This document shows positions 19,616 through 28,604 of a DNA stretch of 59,410 nucleotides, one piece after another. Source of the DNA: Sedimenticola thiotaurini (GTDB taxonomy: Bacteria > Pseudomonadota > Gammaproteobacteria > Chromatiales > Chromatiaceae); NCBI GenBank assembly GCA_007713595.1, contig VMRY01000014.1, forward strand, positions 1 to 59,410, given 5' to 3'. A model generated the notes under the pieces. It worked only from the letters and a program-made list of their open reading frames with translations, was not told the origin of the DNA and searched no databases. Position 1 is the first letter of the stretch; each line of letters begins with the position of its first letter. The position numbers and the translations under genes were made by a program.

Positions 19616-19723
19616 TGAAGTAAAGAAATGGGTGGAGCTATCCCCTCCATGATGGGCATCTGGACAGGCATTCTCTCATTTTTAAGCGAATCCCTGAAAC
19701 AATAGAAAAAAGGCAAATCCAGG

Positions 19724-19810
19724 TTGACCATTGAGATTTTTTTAATTAGTGTTGGCTTTTAATTTACGTTAACGTAAACGGAAATAGAAAGTAATTGACG
19801 TTAACGTTAA
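19724..19810 (+). promoter_or_regulatory. Promoter with two LiuR-type operators before the acyl-CoA synthetase / ABC transporter genes
   Basis: TTGACC (19724-19729), 17 bases, TAGTGT (19747-19752), then TTTACGTTAACGTAAA (19763-19778, a perfect palindrome) and TTGACGTTAACGTTAA (19795-19810). The promoter block duplicates the one at 18611-18680. Two operators in tandem suggest tighter control than in front of the stress-protein gene. The 323-base gap 19616-19938 otherwise shows nothing recognisable. Confidence 0.65.
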
Positions 19811-19938
19811 TTACGGATAATAAAAATAGCCGACCATTTAGATCCGACACACATTTTAGAGCCTTTGTTGGCATCAATTGATACTTAATTACTGGCGCCT
19901 CTGTCGCCGGATCATTGAAAGTGAGAGGAGTTGAGGGA

Positions 19939-21915
19939 ATGTCATTACCCCCAAACCAACCGGGCGGACAATTCAGTGAAACGCTTGATACGTTTCCCAA
20001 GCTGCTGCTGAATCATGCCCAGGTTCGTGCTGATAAAATTGCCATGCGTGAAAAAGATCTGGGCATCTGGCAGTCGTGGACCTGGTCACAAGTAGCAGAC
20101 GAGGTGCGTGCCCTGGCCTGCGGGCTGGCCGCCCTGGGATTCCAACCGGGTGACAAACTGGCCATCGTGGGTGACAACCGTCCCCGCCTCTACTGGTCAA
20201 TGGCTGCTGCACAGTGTCTGGGCGGCGTGCCTGTGCCACTCTATCAGGACGCTGTTGCTGAAGAGATGATCTATGTACTTGATAACGCCGATGTACGCTT
20301 TGCCATCGTCGAGGATCAGGAACAGGTCGACAAACTGCTGGAAGTAAAAGAGAAAGCACCAAAGATCGAACACATCCTGTTCGATGATCCCCGCGGACTG
20401 CGCCACTACGACTACCCCTTCCTGAAAAGCATTGATGAAGTTCAAGAGTTGGGTCGCAAGTACGACGGTGGGCACCCCGGTTTCTTTGAGAAATCTGCCA
20501 CCTCTGGAACCGGTGATGACATCAGCATCATGCTCTACACCTCCGGTACCACAGGCAAGCCAAAGGGTGTGGTACTGACCAATGATAATGTCATCATCAC
20601 TGCACGCAACGGCATTATTCGCGAAGGTCTGACAGAGAATGAAGAGGTGCTGGCCTATCTGCCAATGGCTTGGGTAGGTGACAATCTTTTCTCTTACGCC
20701 CAATCCTATGTAGCCGGATTTACCATCAACTGCCCTGAGAGTGGTGCAACGGTATTAACTGATCTGCGTGAGATTGGTCCAACCTATTACTTCGCCCCAC
20801 CCCGCGTGTATGAAAACATGCTGACTCAGGTGATGATCCGCATGGAGGATGCCAGTAAGATTAAACAGAGCATGTTCCACTTCTTTATGGATCACGCGAA
20901 GAGTACCGGTACCCGTATCCTGGATGGCAAGCCGGTCTCTTTCATGGACAGGCTGATCTACAAACTGGGTAACTTTTTTGTCTATGGCCCACTACGCGAC
21001 GTACTCGGTCTGGGTCGCATTAAACTGGCCTATACAGCTGGTGAGGCGATCGGCCCGGAAATCTTCGATTTCTATCGTTCACTTGGTATCAACATCAAAC
21101 AGCTTTATGGCCAAACCGAAGGCATGGTATTCATCTGCGTTCAGCCAGATGGTGAGGTCTATGCCGATACTGTCGGTACACCGGCCATTGATGTAGAGAT
21201 CAAGATAGATGACAACGGCGAAGTACTTTACCGCAGCCCAGGTGTCTTCCACTCCTATTATAAGAACCCCGAGTCAACCGCCAAGACCAAGACTGAAGAT
21301 GGCTGGGTATTTACCGGTGACGCAGGTTTCTTTGCCGAGAATGGACATCTGAAGATCATTGATCGCGCAAAGGATGTAGGCAAGCTAAACGATGGCACTA
21401 TGTTTGCCCCTAAATACATCGAGAACAAGCTCAAGTTCTTCTCCTTCGTAAAAGAAGTCGTCGCCTTTGGTGACAAGCGCGACTACGCCAGCGTCTTTAT
21501 CAATATCGACCTGGAGGCCGTTGGCAACTGGGCGGAGCGGCGTAACCTCGCCTACTCCGGTTATACCGATCTGGCCAACCAGGATACGGTCTACGATATG
21601 ATTCAGGAGTGTGTTGAGCAGGTAAATATGGATCTCTCGAAAGACCCGCTGCTGAGTAACTCACAGATCAAACGCTTCCTAGTACTGCATAAAGAGCTGG
21701 ATCCCGATGATGGCGAATTAACCCGTACCCGCAAGGTACGTCGAAACTTCATCGCGGAACGTTATGGCCCTCTGATGGACGCACTCTACTCCGATGTTGC
21801 CGTTAAACATGTAGAAACAGAGGTGAAATTTGAGGATGGGCGTACCGGCGTTCTGACAGCCGATGTAAAAGTACGCAATGCCAAAACTTACACCCCCGTA
21901 AAAGCGGCCAGCTGA
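19939..21915 (+). CDS. AMP-forming long-chain acyl-CoA synthetase family protein
   Basis: The 658-residue ligase activates a carboxylic acid to its CoA thioester through an acyl-adenylate. The adenylate-forming motifs are MLYTSGTTGKPKG near residue 195, YGQTEG near 395 and FTGDAGFF near 460. It is first in an operon with a complete Liv-type importer, so the imported acid is probably its substrate. The ATG at 19939 is used because AGGAG lies 8 bases upstream; upstream TTG/GTG codons are less likely. Chain-length or branched preference cannot be read directly. LiuR-type operators precede it. Confidence 0.88.
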   Translation: MSLPPNQPGGQFSETLDTFPKLLLNHAQVRADKIAMREKDLGIWQSWTWSQVADEVRALACGLAALGFQPGDKLAIVGDNRPRLYWSMAAAQCLGGVPVPLYQDAVAEEMIYVLDNADVRFAIVEDQEQVDKLLEVKEKAPKIEHILFDDPRGLRHYDYPFLKSIDEVQELGRKYDGGHPGFFEKSATSGTGDDISIMLYTSGTTGKPKGVVLTNDNVIITARNGIIREGLTENEEVLAYLPMAWVGDNLFSYAQSYVAGFTINCPESGATVLTDLREIGPTYYFAPPRVYENMLTQVMIRMEDASKIKQSMFHFFMDHAKSTGTRILDGKPVSFMDRLIYKLGNFFVYGPLRDVLGLGRIKLAYTAGEAIGPEIFDFYRSLGINIKQLYGQTEGMVFICVQPDGEVYADTVGTPAIDVEIKIDDNGEVLYRSPGVFHSYYKNPESTAKTKTEDGWVFTGDAGFFAENGHLKIIDRAKDVGKLNDGTMFAPKYIENKLKFFSFVKEVVAFGDKRDYASVFINIDLEAVGNWAERRNLAYSGYTDLANQDTVYDMIQECVEQVNMDLSKDPLLSNSQIKRFLVLHKELDPDDGELTRTRKVRRNFIAERYGPLMDALYSDVAVKHVETEVKFEDGRTGVLTADVKVRNAKTYTPVKAAS

Positions 21916-21931
21916 GGATCAGGAAATTACT

Positions 21932-22717
21932 ATGAATGAACGTAATCTTGGAGATGTCATCCTCGACCTGAAGGGCATTTCACTCTCTTTTGGCGCCATG
22001 CGTGTACTGAACAACATCAGTTTCGACGTCAGACAGGGGGAGATCCGCTCCATCATCGGACCGAACGGTGCCGGCAAGAGCTCCATGCTCAACGTCATCA
22101 ACGGTGTCTATCACCCGCAGGAGGGTGAAATTACCTTCCGGGGTAAAGTCCGCAAAGAGATGAAAGTGCACGAAGCAGCCGGCTTTGGCATCGCCCGCAC
22201 CTTCCAGAACATCGCCCTTTTCAAGGGTATGAGCACACTGGATAACATCATGACCGGGCGTAACCTGAAGATGAAATCCAGCATGCTTGCGCAGGCCATC
22301 TACTGGGGTAAGGCTCAAAAAGAGGAGATCCAACATCGCAAGAAGGTGGAAGAGATCATCGACTTCCTGGAGATCCAGGCAATTCGTAAGACCCCGGTTG
22401 GACGTCTCCCTTACGGCATGCAAAAGCGAGTCGAGCTCGGACGTGCATTGGCAGCCGAACCAGAGATTCTACTGCTGGACGAACCAATGGCCGGTATGAA
22501 CGTGGAAGAGAAAGAGGATATGTCACGTTTTGTACTCGACATCAATGATGAGTTTGGAACCACCATTGTATTGATTGAGCATGATATGGGCGTGGTTATG
22601 GATATTTCTGATCGCGTTGTCGTGCTGGACTATGGCCGCCAACTTGCCGACGGCACACCCGATGTGGTGCGCAGTAACCAAGACGTGATAGATGCCTATC
22701 TTGGCGTCTCACATTAA
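21932..22717 (+). CDS. livG: Liv-type ABC transporter ATP-binding protein
   Basis: The 261-residue ATPase has Walker A GPNGAGKSS, a degenerate signature LPYGMQKRVELGRAL and Walker B ILLLDEPMAGM, with the extended C-terminal part typical of LivG. It energises import with LivF. It lies 16 bases after the acyl-CoA synthetase gene and 15 before the permease gene, in one operon. Confidence 0.9.
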   Translation: MNERNLGDVILDLKGISLSFGAMRVLNNISFDVRQGEIRSIIGPNGAGKSSMLNVINGVYHPQEGEITFRGKVRKEMKVHEAAGFGIARTFQNIALFKGMSTLDNIMTGRNLKMKSSMLAQAIYWGKAQKEEIQHRKKVEEIIDFLEIQAIRKTPVGRLPYGMQKRVELGRALAAEPEILLLDEPMAGMNVEEKEDMSRFVLDINDEFGTTIVLIEHDMGVVMDISDRVVVLDYGRQLADGTPDVVRSNQDVIDAYLGVSH

Positions 22718-22732
22718 TTCGGGAGATTAATC

Positions 22733-23725
22733 ATGCGCGTCGAACGCGATGTCATCTACATCATACTTGCTTCACTTCTGCTGATGGTCGCCATCCCCTG
22801 GGCGGCTGGGATGTTATCAGAAGAGATCTTTTTTGAATGGCCATTTTTCTTTGAAGTGGCAATCGGTGGACTGCTGGCCGGCGTTATGTACTCACTGGTA
22901 GCACTCGGCTTTGTATTGATCTTCAAGGCCTCGGGTGTTTTCAACTTTGCTCAAGGTGCGATGGTGCTGTTTTCTGCACTGACACTGGTTGGCCTGAATG
23001 AGATGGGCCTGCCAATGTGGCTCTCCATCATCGCCACACTGATTGTCATGTTAATACTGGCCATTGCCATTGAACGCGTGGTACTGCGCTCACTGGTGAA
23101 TCAGGAACACATCATCCTGTTCATGGCCACCATTGGTATCGCCTATTTTCTGGATGGCTTCGGTCAGACCCTTTGGGGTTCAGAAGTCAAACTGCTGGAT
23201 CTCGGTTTATCCCAGAACCCCGGCTTCTACTTTGGTGGCCTGATTCTGATCAACGATTTTGATTTGATCGCAGCTGGCATTGCCGGCGTACTGGTTATCT
23301 CACTGGCACTGTTTTTCCAGTACACCCGCATTGGACGCGCTCTACGTGCCGTAGCCGATGATCATCAGGCGGCATTGAGTGTGGGGATTCCACTGAAACA
23401 TATCTGGGTGATCGTCTGGGCGGTAGCCGGTATTGTGGCGCTGGTTGCCGGCATCATGTGGGGCAGCAAGCTGGGTGTTCAGTTCTCTTTGGCACTGATT
23501 GCACTCAAAGCCCTGCCCGTGTTGATCCTCGGCGGATTCACGTCGATTCCAGGTGCGATCATCGGCGGCTTGCTGATTGGTGCCGGTGAAAAACTGGCTG
23601 AAGTATTTATTGCGCCAATGATTGGCGGTGGTATTGAAGACTGGTTTGCCTATATGCTGGCACTGGCCTTCCTGGTATTCCGCCCGCAAGGGCTGTTTGG
23701 CGAAAAGATTATTGAGAGGGTGTAA
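22733..23725 (+). CDS. livH: Liv-type ABC transporter permease
   Basis: The 330-residue inner-membrane permease has about eight hydrophobic segments. It shows the LivH pattern GGLLAGVMYSLVALGFVLIF followed by GVFNFAQGAMV, and near the C-terminus KALPVLILGGFTSIPGAIIG, the coupling region to the ATPase. The first segment (residues ~8-27) is an N-terminal addition relative to short LivH proteins. It is 3 bases from livM. Confidence 0.9.
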   Translation: MRVERDVIYIILASLLLMVAIPWAAGMLSEEIFFEWPFFFEVAIGGLLAGVMYSLVALGFVLIFKASGVFNFAQGAMVLFSALTLVGLNEMGLPMWLSIIATLIVMLILAIAIERVVLRSLVNQEHIILFMATIGIAYFLDGFGQTLWGSEVKLLDLGLSQNPGFYFGGLILINDFDLIAAGIAGVLVISLALFFQYTRIGRALRAVADDHQAALSVGIPLKHIWVIVWAVAGIVALVAGIMWGSKLGVQFSLALIALKALPVLILGGFTSIPGAIIGGLLIGAGEKLAEVFIAPMIGGGIEDWFAYMLALAFLVFRPQGLFGEKIIERV

Positions 23726-23728
23726 CTG

Positions 23729-24808
23729 ATGTTTTACCGCGAAGCTGGAGAATTCAAGGCATCCTATCAGAAGGACCAGGCCATACTGACAATTCGTCAG
23801 GACCGTTGGTTTATGTGGGCTCTTATGGCCATCGCCTTTCTGGTCATACCCAACGTTGCCGGAGATTATTGGCTCGGCACCATCATGCTACCGTTCCTCA
23901 TTCTTGCCCTCGCCGCATTGGGTCTGAATGTCCTCACTGGTTATGCCGGACAGTTGAGTCTGGGTACTGGCGGTTTCATGGCGACTGGGGCTTTTGCTGC
24001 TTATAAGCTGGCTACCATGTTCCCAGGCATGCATATACTCTTGGTATTATTGTTCTCTGGCACTATTACAGCCGGGGTCGGTATCCTGTTTGGCATTCCA
24101 TCGCTACGCATCAAGGGTTTCTACTTGGCAGTAGCCACATTGGCATCCCAGTTCTTCCTGATCTGGATGTTTAATAAGTTTGGCTGGTTTACCAACTACA
24201 GCTCATCGGGCGTCATCACCGCCCCGCAAATGAGTGTTTTTGGCGGCATTATGGTGACAGGCGCCCACGCCACAGTCACAGCAAAATACCTTTTCGCCCT
24301 GTCGATTGTTACGCTGCTTGCACTGATCACAAAAAACCTGGTGCGTTCCAATATCGGACGTGAATGGATGGCTGTACGTGACATGGATATAGCGGCTGAA
24401 ATCATCGGTATCAAGATGCTGCCGACCAAATTGAAAGCGTTTGCCTACAGCTCATTCCTGTGTGGTATCTCTGGCGCACTCTGGGCCTTTGTACATACCG
24501 GTTCAGTAGAGCCATTGGCGTTTGATGTGAATCGCTCATTTCAGATTCTATTCATGATTATCATCGGCGGACTTGGCTCTATCATGGGAGCCTTCCTTGG
24601 TGCCGCCTTTATCGTACTGCTACCCATATTTTTGTCCAATGCCCCACATTGGTTTGGACTTAACATAGCGGTCGATCTCATATCACACATCGAAGCGATG
24701 GTATTCGGTGCGCTGATCATCTTCTTCTTGATTGTCGAGCCACACGGCCTTGCCCGGCTCTGGCAAATAACGAAGGAAAAACTGCGGCTCTGGCCGTTCC
24801 CTTACTGA
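23729..24808 (+). CDS. livM: Liv-type ABC transporter permease
   Basis: The 359-residue permease has about ten membrane segments and the LivM blocks ALGLNVLTGYAGQLSLGTGGF and FMIIIGGLGSIMGAFLGAAF. A hydrophilic N-terminus of about 30 residues precedes the first segment. It pairs with LivH as the channel of the importer. It lies between livH and the binding-protein gene, in the same direction. Confidence 0.9.
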   Translation: MFYREAGEFKASYQKDQAILTIRQDRWFMWALMAIAFLVIPNVAGDYWLGTIMLPFLILALAALGLNVLTGYAGQLSLGTGGFMATGAFAAYKLATMFPGMHILLVLLFSGTITAGVGILFGIPSLRIKGFYLAVATLASQFFLIWMFNKFGWFTNYSSSGVITAPQMSVFGGIMVTGAHATVTAKYLFALSIVTLLALITKNLVRSNIGREWMAVRDMDIAAEIIGIKMLPTKLKAFAYSSFLCGISGALWAFVHTGSVEPLAFDVNRSFQILFMIIIGGLGSIMGAFLGAAFIVLLPIFLSNAPHWFGLNIAVDLISHIEAMVFGALIIFFLIVEPHGLARLWQITKEKLRLWPFPY

Positions 24809-24884
24809 TTAAGGGTCAATTGAAATGCAAGATCACGAATCCGCTCAGGATAACTTGAGATTGTTCAGATGGAGGAAACAACGA

Positions 24885-26213
24885 GTGAATATAAATAAAG
24901 TAAAAACGGGCCTGATTGCTGCTGCCGTAGGAATGGCAAGCCTTGTTGCAACACCGGCTGTAATGGCCGCCGATGGCCAGTTCATCGGCTCCCTGGTATA
25001 CCGTACCGGTCCTTATGCACCGGGTGGCATTCCATGGGCTGATGGTTTCGCCGACTACATCAACCTGCTCAATGAGCGTGATGGTGGCATCAATGGCGTC
25101 AAGCTGGATCTTGAAGAGTGTGATACCGCTTACAACACCGACAAAGGTGTGGAGTGTTATGAACGCCTTAAAGGCAACGGCCCCACCGGCATGCCTGCAG
25201 TCATGCCACTCTCTACCGGCATCACCTATGCCCTGCTGGATCGTGTTGTAGCGGATAAAATTCCACTGATCACTTCCGGTTATGGCCGTGCCGATGCCGC
25301 TGACGGTACTATCTTCCCATACGTGTTTGTGCCGCCAGCAACCTATTGGGGTGGCGCAGATATCGCGATTAACTACATGGCGAGTGAAGAAGGCGGATAC
25401 AATAACCTGAAAGGCAAGAAGATTGCTCTGGTCTACCATGACTCCGCCTATGGCAAAGAGCCGATCAAGACTCTAGAAGCACTTGCGAAACAGCATGGTT
25501 TCAATCTGTCTCTGTTCCCAGTACCGCATCCCGGTCTGGAACAAAAAGCTACCTGGCTGAAGATTGGTCGTCAGCTGCGTCCCGATTATGTACTTATGTA
25601 TGGTTGGGGCGTAATGAACGCCACCGCTATCAAAGAGGCAGCAGCGGTCAACTTCCCACGTGAAAAGTTCATCGGTATCTGGTGGTCTGGCAATGACGTG
25701 GACATGGTACCTGCAGGTAATGCTGCTGTGGGTTACAAATCCCTGCAGTTCAACGGTGTAGGTGCTGACTTTGACGTGCATAAGATGATCAAGAAAGTGC
25801 TCTACGCCAACGGTAAGGGTTCAGCCGATTCTGAAGCCGGCATCGGCGAAGTAGCCTATAACCGGGGTTTGCAGAGTGCGGTTCTCCTAGCCGAGGCACT
25901 ACGTACCGCCATGAACGAGTTTGGCAACAAACCGGTGACTGGCGAGCAAGTACAGTGGGCAATGGATCGTCTCAACATTGACGAAGCACGCCTGAAAGCC
26001 ATTGGTGCCGAAGGTCTGTTTGACCCCATCAAGCTGACCTGTGCTGACCATCTGGGTAAAGGCCGCGCCAAAATTACTCAGTGGGATGGCAAGCAATGGA
26101 AAGCCATTACCGACTGGATCCAGCCCAACAACGAGATGCTTGACGTCATGTACAAGGAGTCTGCGGCCGCTTACGCCAAAGAGAAAGGCATCACCCCACG
26201 TGATTGTAAATAA
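24885..26213 (+). CDS. livK: Periplasmic substrate-binding protein of the Liv-type transporter
   Basis: The 442-residue precursor has a Sec signal peptide (basic NKVKTG, hydrophobic core, cleavage after TPAVMA). The mature protein is a type I periplasmic-binding fold of the leucine/amide family with GGINGVKLDLEECDTAYN near its start. The GTG at 24885 is preferred: GGAGG lies 9 bases upstream and the signal peptide starts there; the longer frame from 24825 would bury it. Several aromatic residues and the adjacent acyl-CoA ligases suggest an organic acid rather than an amino acid as ligand; this is inference. Confidence 0.88.
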   Translation: MNINKVKTGLIAAAVGMASLVATPAVMAADGQFIGSLVYRTGPYAPGGIPWADGFADYINLLNERDGGINGVKLDLEECDTAYNTDKGVECYERLKGNGPTGMPAVMPLSTGITYALLDRVVADKIPLITSGYGRADAADGTIFPYVFVPPATYWGGADIAINYMASEEGGYNNLKGKKIALVYHDSAYGKEPIKTLEALAKQHGFNLSLFPVPHPGLEQKATWLKIGRQLRPDYVLMYGWGVMNATAIKEAAAVNFPREKFIGIWWSGNDVDMVPAGNAAVGYKSLQFNGVGADFDVHKMIKKVLYANGKGSADSEAGIGEVAYNRGLQSAVLLAEALRTAMNEFGNKPVTGEQVQWAMDRLNIDEARLKAIGAEGLFDPIKLTCADHLGKGRAKITQWDGKQWKAITDWIQPNNEMLDVMYKESAAAYAKEKGITPRDCK

Positions 26214-26223
26214 TCACAGCTAA

Positions 26224-26276
26224 CGATGGATTAACCATCGGACGAAGTCCCCGCAGTCGTTAATGGCTGCGGGGAC
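26224..26276 (+). repeat. Two consecutive stem-loops between livK and livF
   Basis: CGATGG/CCATCG (26224-26240, loop ATTAA) is followed by GTCCCCGCAG (26247-26256) and CTGCGGGGAC (26267-26276), a perfect 10-bp stem. No T tract follows. Placed just after the binding-protein gene, they may protect its 3' end and lower livF expression, giving the usual excess of binding protein. Confidence 0.7.
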
Positions 26277-26308
26277 ATCCTCCAACACACAGATACAACA
26301 GGCACAGC

Positions 26309-27124
26309 ATGACTGAAAACACGAATGCCTTCTTAGAGGTCAACAACATCGAGGTGATCTACGATCACGTCATCCTGGTACTCAAGGGCGTCTCCCTGGA
26401 GGTTCCCAAGGGAGGCATCGTGGCACTGCTTGGTGCGAATGGTGCGGGAAAATCTACCACGCTGAAGGCGATTTCAAATTTGCTCGGTGCTGAACGAGGT
26501 GATGTCACCAAAGGCAACATCCTCTATAAAGGCGAAGCGGTTGAGAGTCTCAACCCCTCTGATCTGGTCAAGCGCGGCGTTGTACAGGTAATGGAAGGAC
26601 GTCACTGTTTTGAACATCTTACCATTGAAGAGAATTTGTTGACGGGTGCCTATACCCGACGCGACGGTCGTAAGGCCATTGCCGAAAGCCTCGAACTGAT
26701 CTATGACTACTTCCCTCGCCTGCGTGAGCGCAGAAGCAGTCAAGCCGGCTATACCTCAGGTGGTGAACAGCAGATGTGTGCCATCGGCCGTGCCATGCTG
26801 GCAAAACCGGACATGATTCTGCTGGATGAGCCCTCTATGGGCCTTGCTCCACAGCTGGTCGAAGAGATCTTCGAGATCGTGAAAAAACTGAATCAGAATG
26901 AAGGCGTCAGCTTCCTGCTGGCCGAACAGAATACCAACGTTGCCCTGCGTTTTTCAGACTATGGCTACATCATGGAGAATGGCCGTGTCGTAATGGAGGG
27001 TAATGCAAAAGAACTGAGTGAAAATGAAGACGTTAAAGAGTTCTACCTTGGACTCTCAAGTGAAGGCCGCAAGAGCTTCCGTGACGTCAAAAACTATCGT
27101 CGCCGCAAACGCTGGCTGGCGTAA
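26309..27124 (+). CDS. livF: Liv-type ABC transporter ATP-binding protein
   Basis: The 271-residue ATPase has Walker A GANGAGKST, signature YTSGGEQQMCAIGRAML and Walker B MILLDEPSMGLAP. It is slightly longer than LivF of E. coli because of a basic C-terminal tail ending YRRRKRWLA. It completes the importer after the intergenic hairpins. No terminator is evident before the next ligase gene. Confidence 0.9.
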   Translation: MTENTNAFLEVNNIEVIYDHVILVLKGVSLEVPKGGIVALLGANGAGKSTTLKAISNLLGAERGDVTKGNILYKGEAVESLNPSDLVKRGVVQVMEGRHCFEHLTIEENLLTGAYTRRDGRKAIAESLELIYDYFPRLRERRSSQAGYTSGGEQQMCAIGRAMLAKPDMILLDEPSMGLAPQLVEEIFEIVKKLNQNEGVSFLLAEQNTNVALRFSDYGYIMENGRVVMEGNAKELSENEDVKEFYLGLSSEGRKSFRDVKNYRRRKRWLA

Positions 27125-27277
27125 TAGGTAGACTCAGGCGGTCGCGGCCGTCATTTAACTCACCCGACGTTACCAAACGGTAAGCTGACACTCAGCAACC
27201 GTGCTGTCGGATGCACCCTGAAGCAATTGTGATTTGTTCTGGATTGGCAAATCACCGAGATGTGGGCTCATAGCACT

Positions 27278-28513
27278 ATGACTAACTATTACGATGAACT
27301 GGAAACCCAGGACGCCCAAACCCGTCAGCAGTTATTGATCAAAGCTGTTGCTAAACAGGTAGCCCACGCTAAATCCAAGACGGTGGCTTATGGAAAAATC
27401 TTTGCAGATATAAACCCCGAAGAACTGACGTCTGTTGAAGCAATTACCCATCTTCCCCTGACCCGCAAGTCCGCTCTGATAGAGTTGCAGGCCGCAGCCA
27501 AACCATTTGGTGGCTTAGCCGCAGTCAGACCACCGGAGCTGACCCATATCTTCGCCTCACCCGGCCCGATCTATGAGCCCGGGTCAAAACGTAAGGATTT
27601 CTGGCGTTTCAGCCGCTCACTGTATGCGACAGGTTTCAGACAGGGAGATCTGGTACATAACTGCTTCTCCTACCATTTCGTACCAGCCGGCTTGATGCTT
27701 GAAAGCGGTGCCCATGCGCTGGGCTGTTCTGTAATCCCGGCCGGCGTCGGTCAGACCGAACTGCAGGTACAGACCATTGCTGATCTGAAACCTGACGGCT
27801 ATGTTGGCACCCCATCATTCCTCAAGATCATTCTTGAAAAGGCTGATGATATGGGTGTCGATGTCAGCAGCCTGAAAAAGGCGCTGGTCTCGGGTGAGCC
27901 CCTCCCCCCGCCACTTCGGGAAGGGTTTAAGAAAAGGGGTATTCAGGTGCTGCAATGCTACGCCACCGCTGACTTGGGGGTAATTGCCTATGAAACAGCC
28001 GCAATGGAAGGGCTGATTATCGATGAAGGCGTCTATGTCGAGATCGTCAGACCAGGTACTGGAGAGCTTGTTGCAGACGGAGAAGTTGGCGAAGTAGTGG
28101 TCACCAGTTTGAATCCGGATTATCCTTTAATTCGATTTGCTACTGGGGATCTGTCGGCCATCATGCCAGGTACCAGTCCATGCGGCAGAACCAATCGACG
28201 AATCAAAGGCTGGATGGGTCGAGCCGACCAGACCGCCAAGGTTCGTGGCATGTTCATTCACCCTGAGCAAGTTGACAAAGTGATCAAACGTCATCCGGAA
28301 ATCAGCAAAGCGCGATTGATGGTGGATTGGGTCAATGAGAGTGACTCAATCACCTTGCAATATGAGGCAGACAAACAATCCGATCTCCTTGATAACGCCA
28401 TCGCCAACAGCATTCGTGATATCTGTAAGGTTCGCGGTGATGCAAAACAGATGGCTATTGGTTCACTGCCCAATGATGGAAAAGTCATTGATGATATTCG
28501 AAAATATGATTAA
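27278..28513 (+). CDS. PaaK-like AMP-dependent ligase (phenylacetate-CoA ligase family)
   Basis: The 411-residue adenylate-forming protein is of the PaaK family: it starts NYYDELETQDAQ as family members do, with a shortened adenylation region (SPGPIYEPGSKRKDF rather than the usual SSGTTG form), then FATGDLS and GWMGRADQTAKVRGMF. The altered phosphate loop raises the question of whether it is an active ligase. The ATG at 27278 is chosen over 27260 by homology of the start; neither has a good ribosome site. It lies downstream of the Liv importer genes on the same strand. Confidence 0.8.
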   Translation: MTNYYDELETQDAQTRQQLLIKAVAKQVAHAKSKTVAYGKIFADINPEELTSVEAITHLPLTRKSALIELQAAAKPFGGLAAVRPPELTHIFASPGPIYEPGSKRKDFWRFSRSLYATGFRQGDLVHNCFSYHFVPAGLMLESGAHALGCSVIPAGVGQTELQVQTIADLKPDGYVGTPSFLKIILEKADDMGVDVSSLKKALVSGEPLPPPLREGFKKRGIQVLQCYATADLGVIAYETAAMEGLIIDEGVYVEIVRPGTGELVADGEVGEVVVTSLNPDYPLIRFATGDLSAIMPGTSPCGRTNRRIKGWMGRADQTAKVRGMFIHPEQVDKVIKRHPEISKARLMVDWVNESDSITLQYEADKQSDLLDNAIANSIRDICKVRGDAKQMAIGSLPNDGKVIDDIRKYD

Positions 28514-28570
28514 ATCCTCCAGCTGATCCCGTTTTCTGGCAGAATAGCGAACTCACCTTTAGTGTTGCAC

Positions 28571-28590
28571 CCCTCTCCTTGTGGAGAGGG
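28571..28590. repeat. Perfect 8-bp hairpin just before the CoA-transferase gene
   Basis: CCCTCTCC (28571-28578) and GGAGAGGG (28583-28590) with a TTGT loop, 14 bases before the chosen ATG. It could affect translation initiation or be a REP-type remnant. Confidence 0.6.
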
Positions 28591-28604
28591 TCTTGAGGCA
28601 TGCC

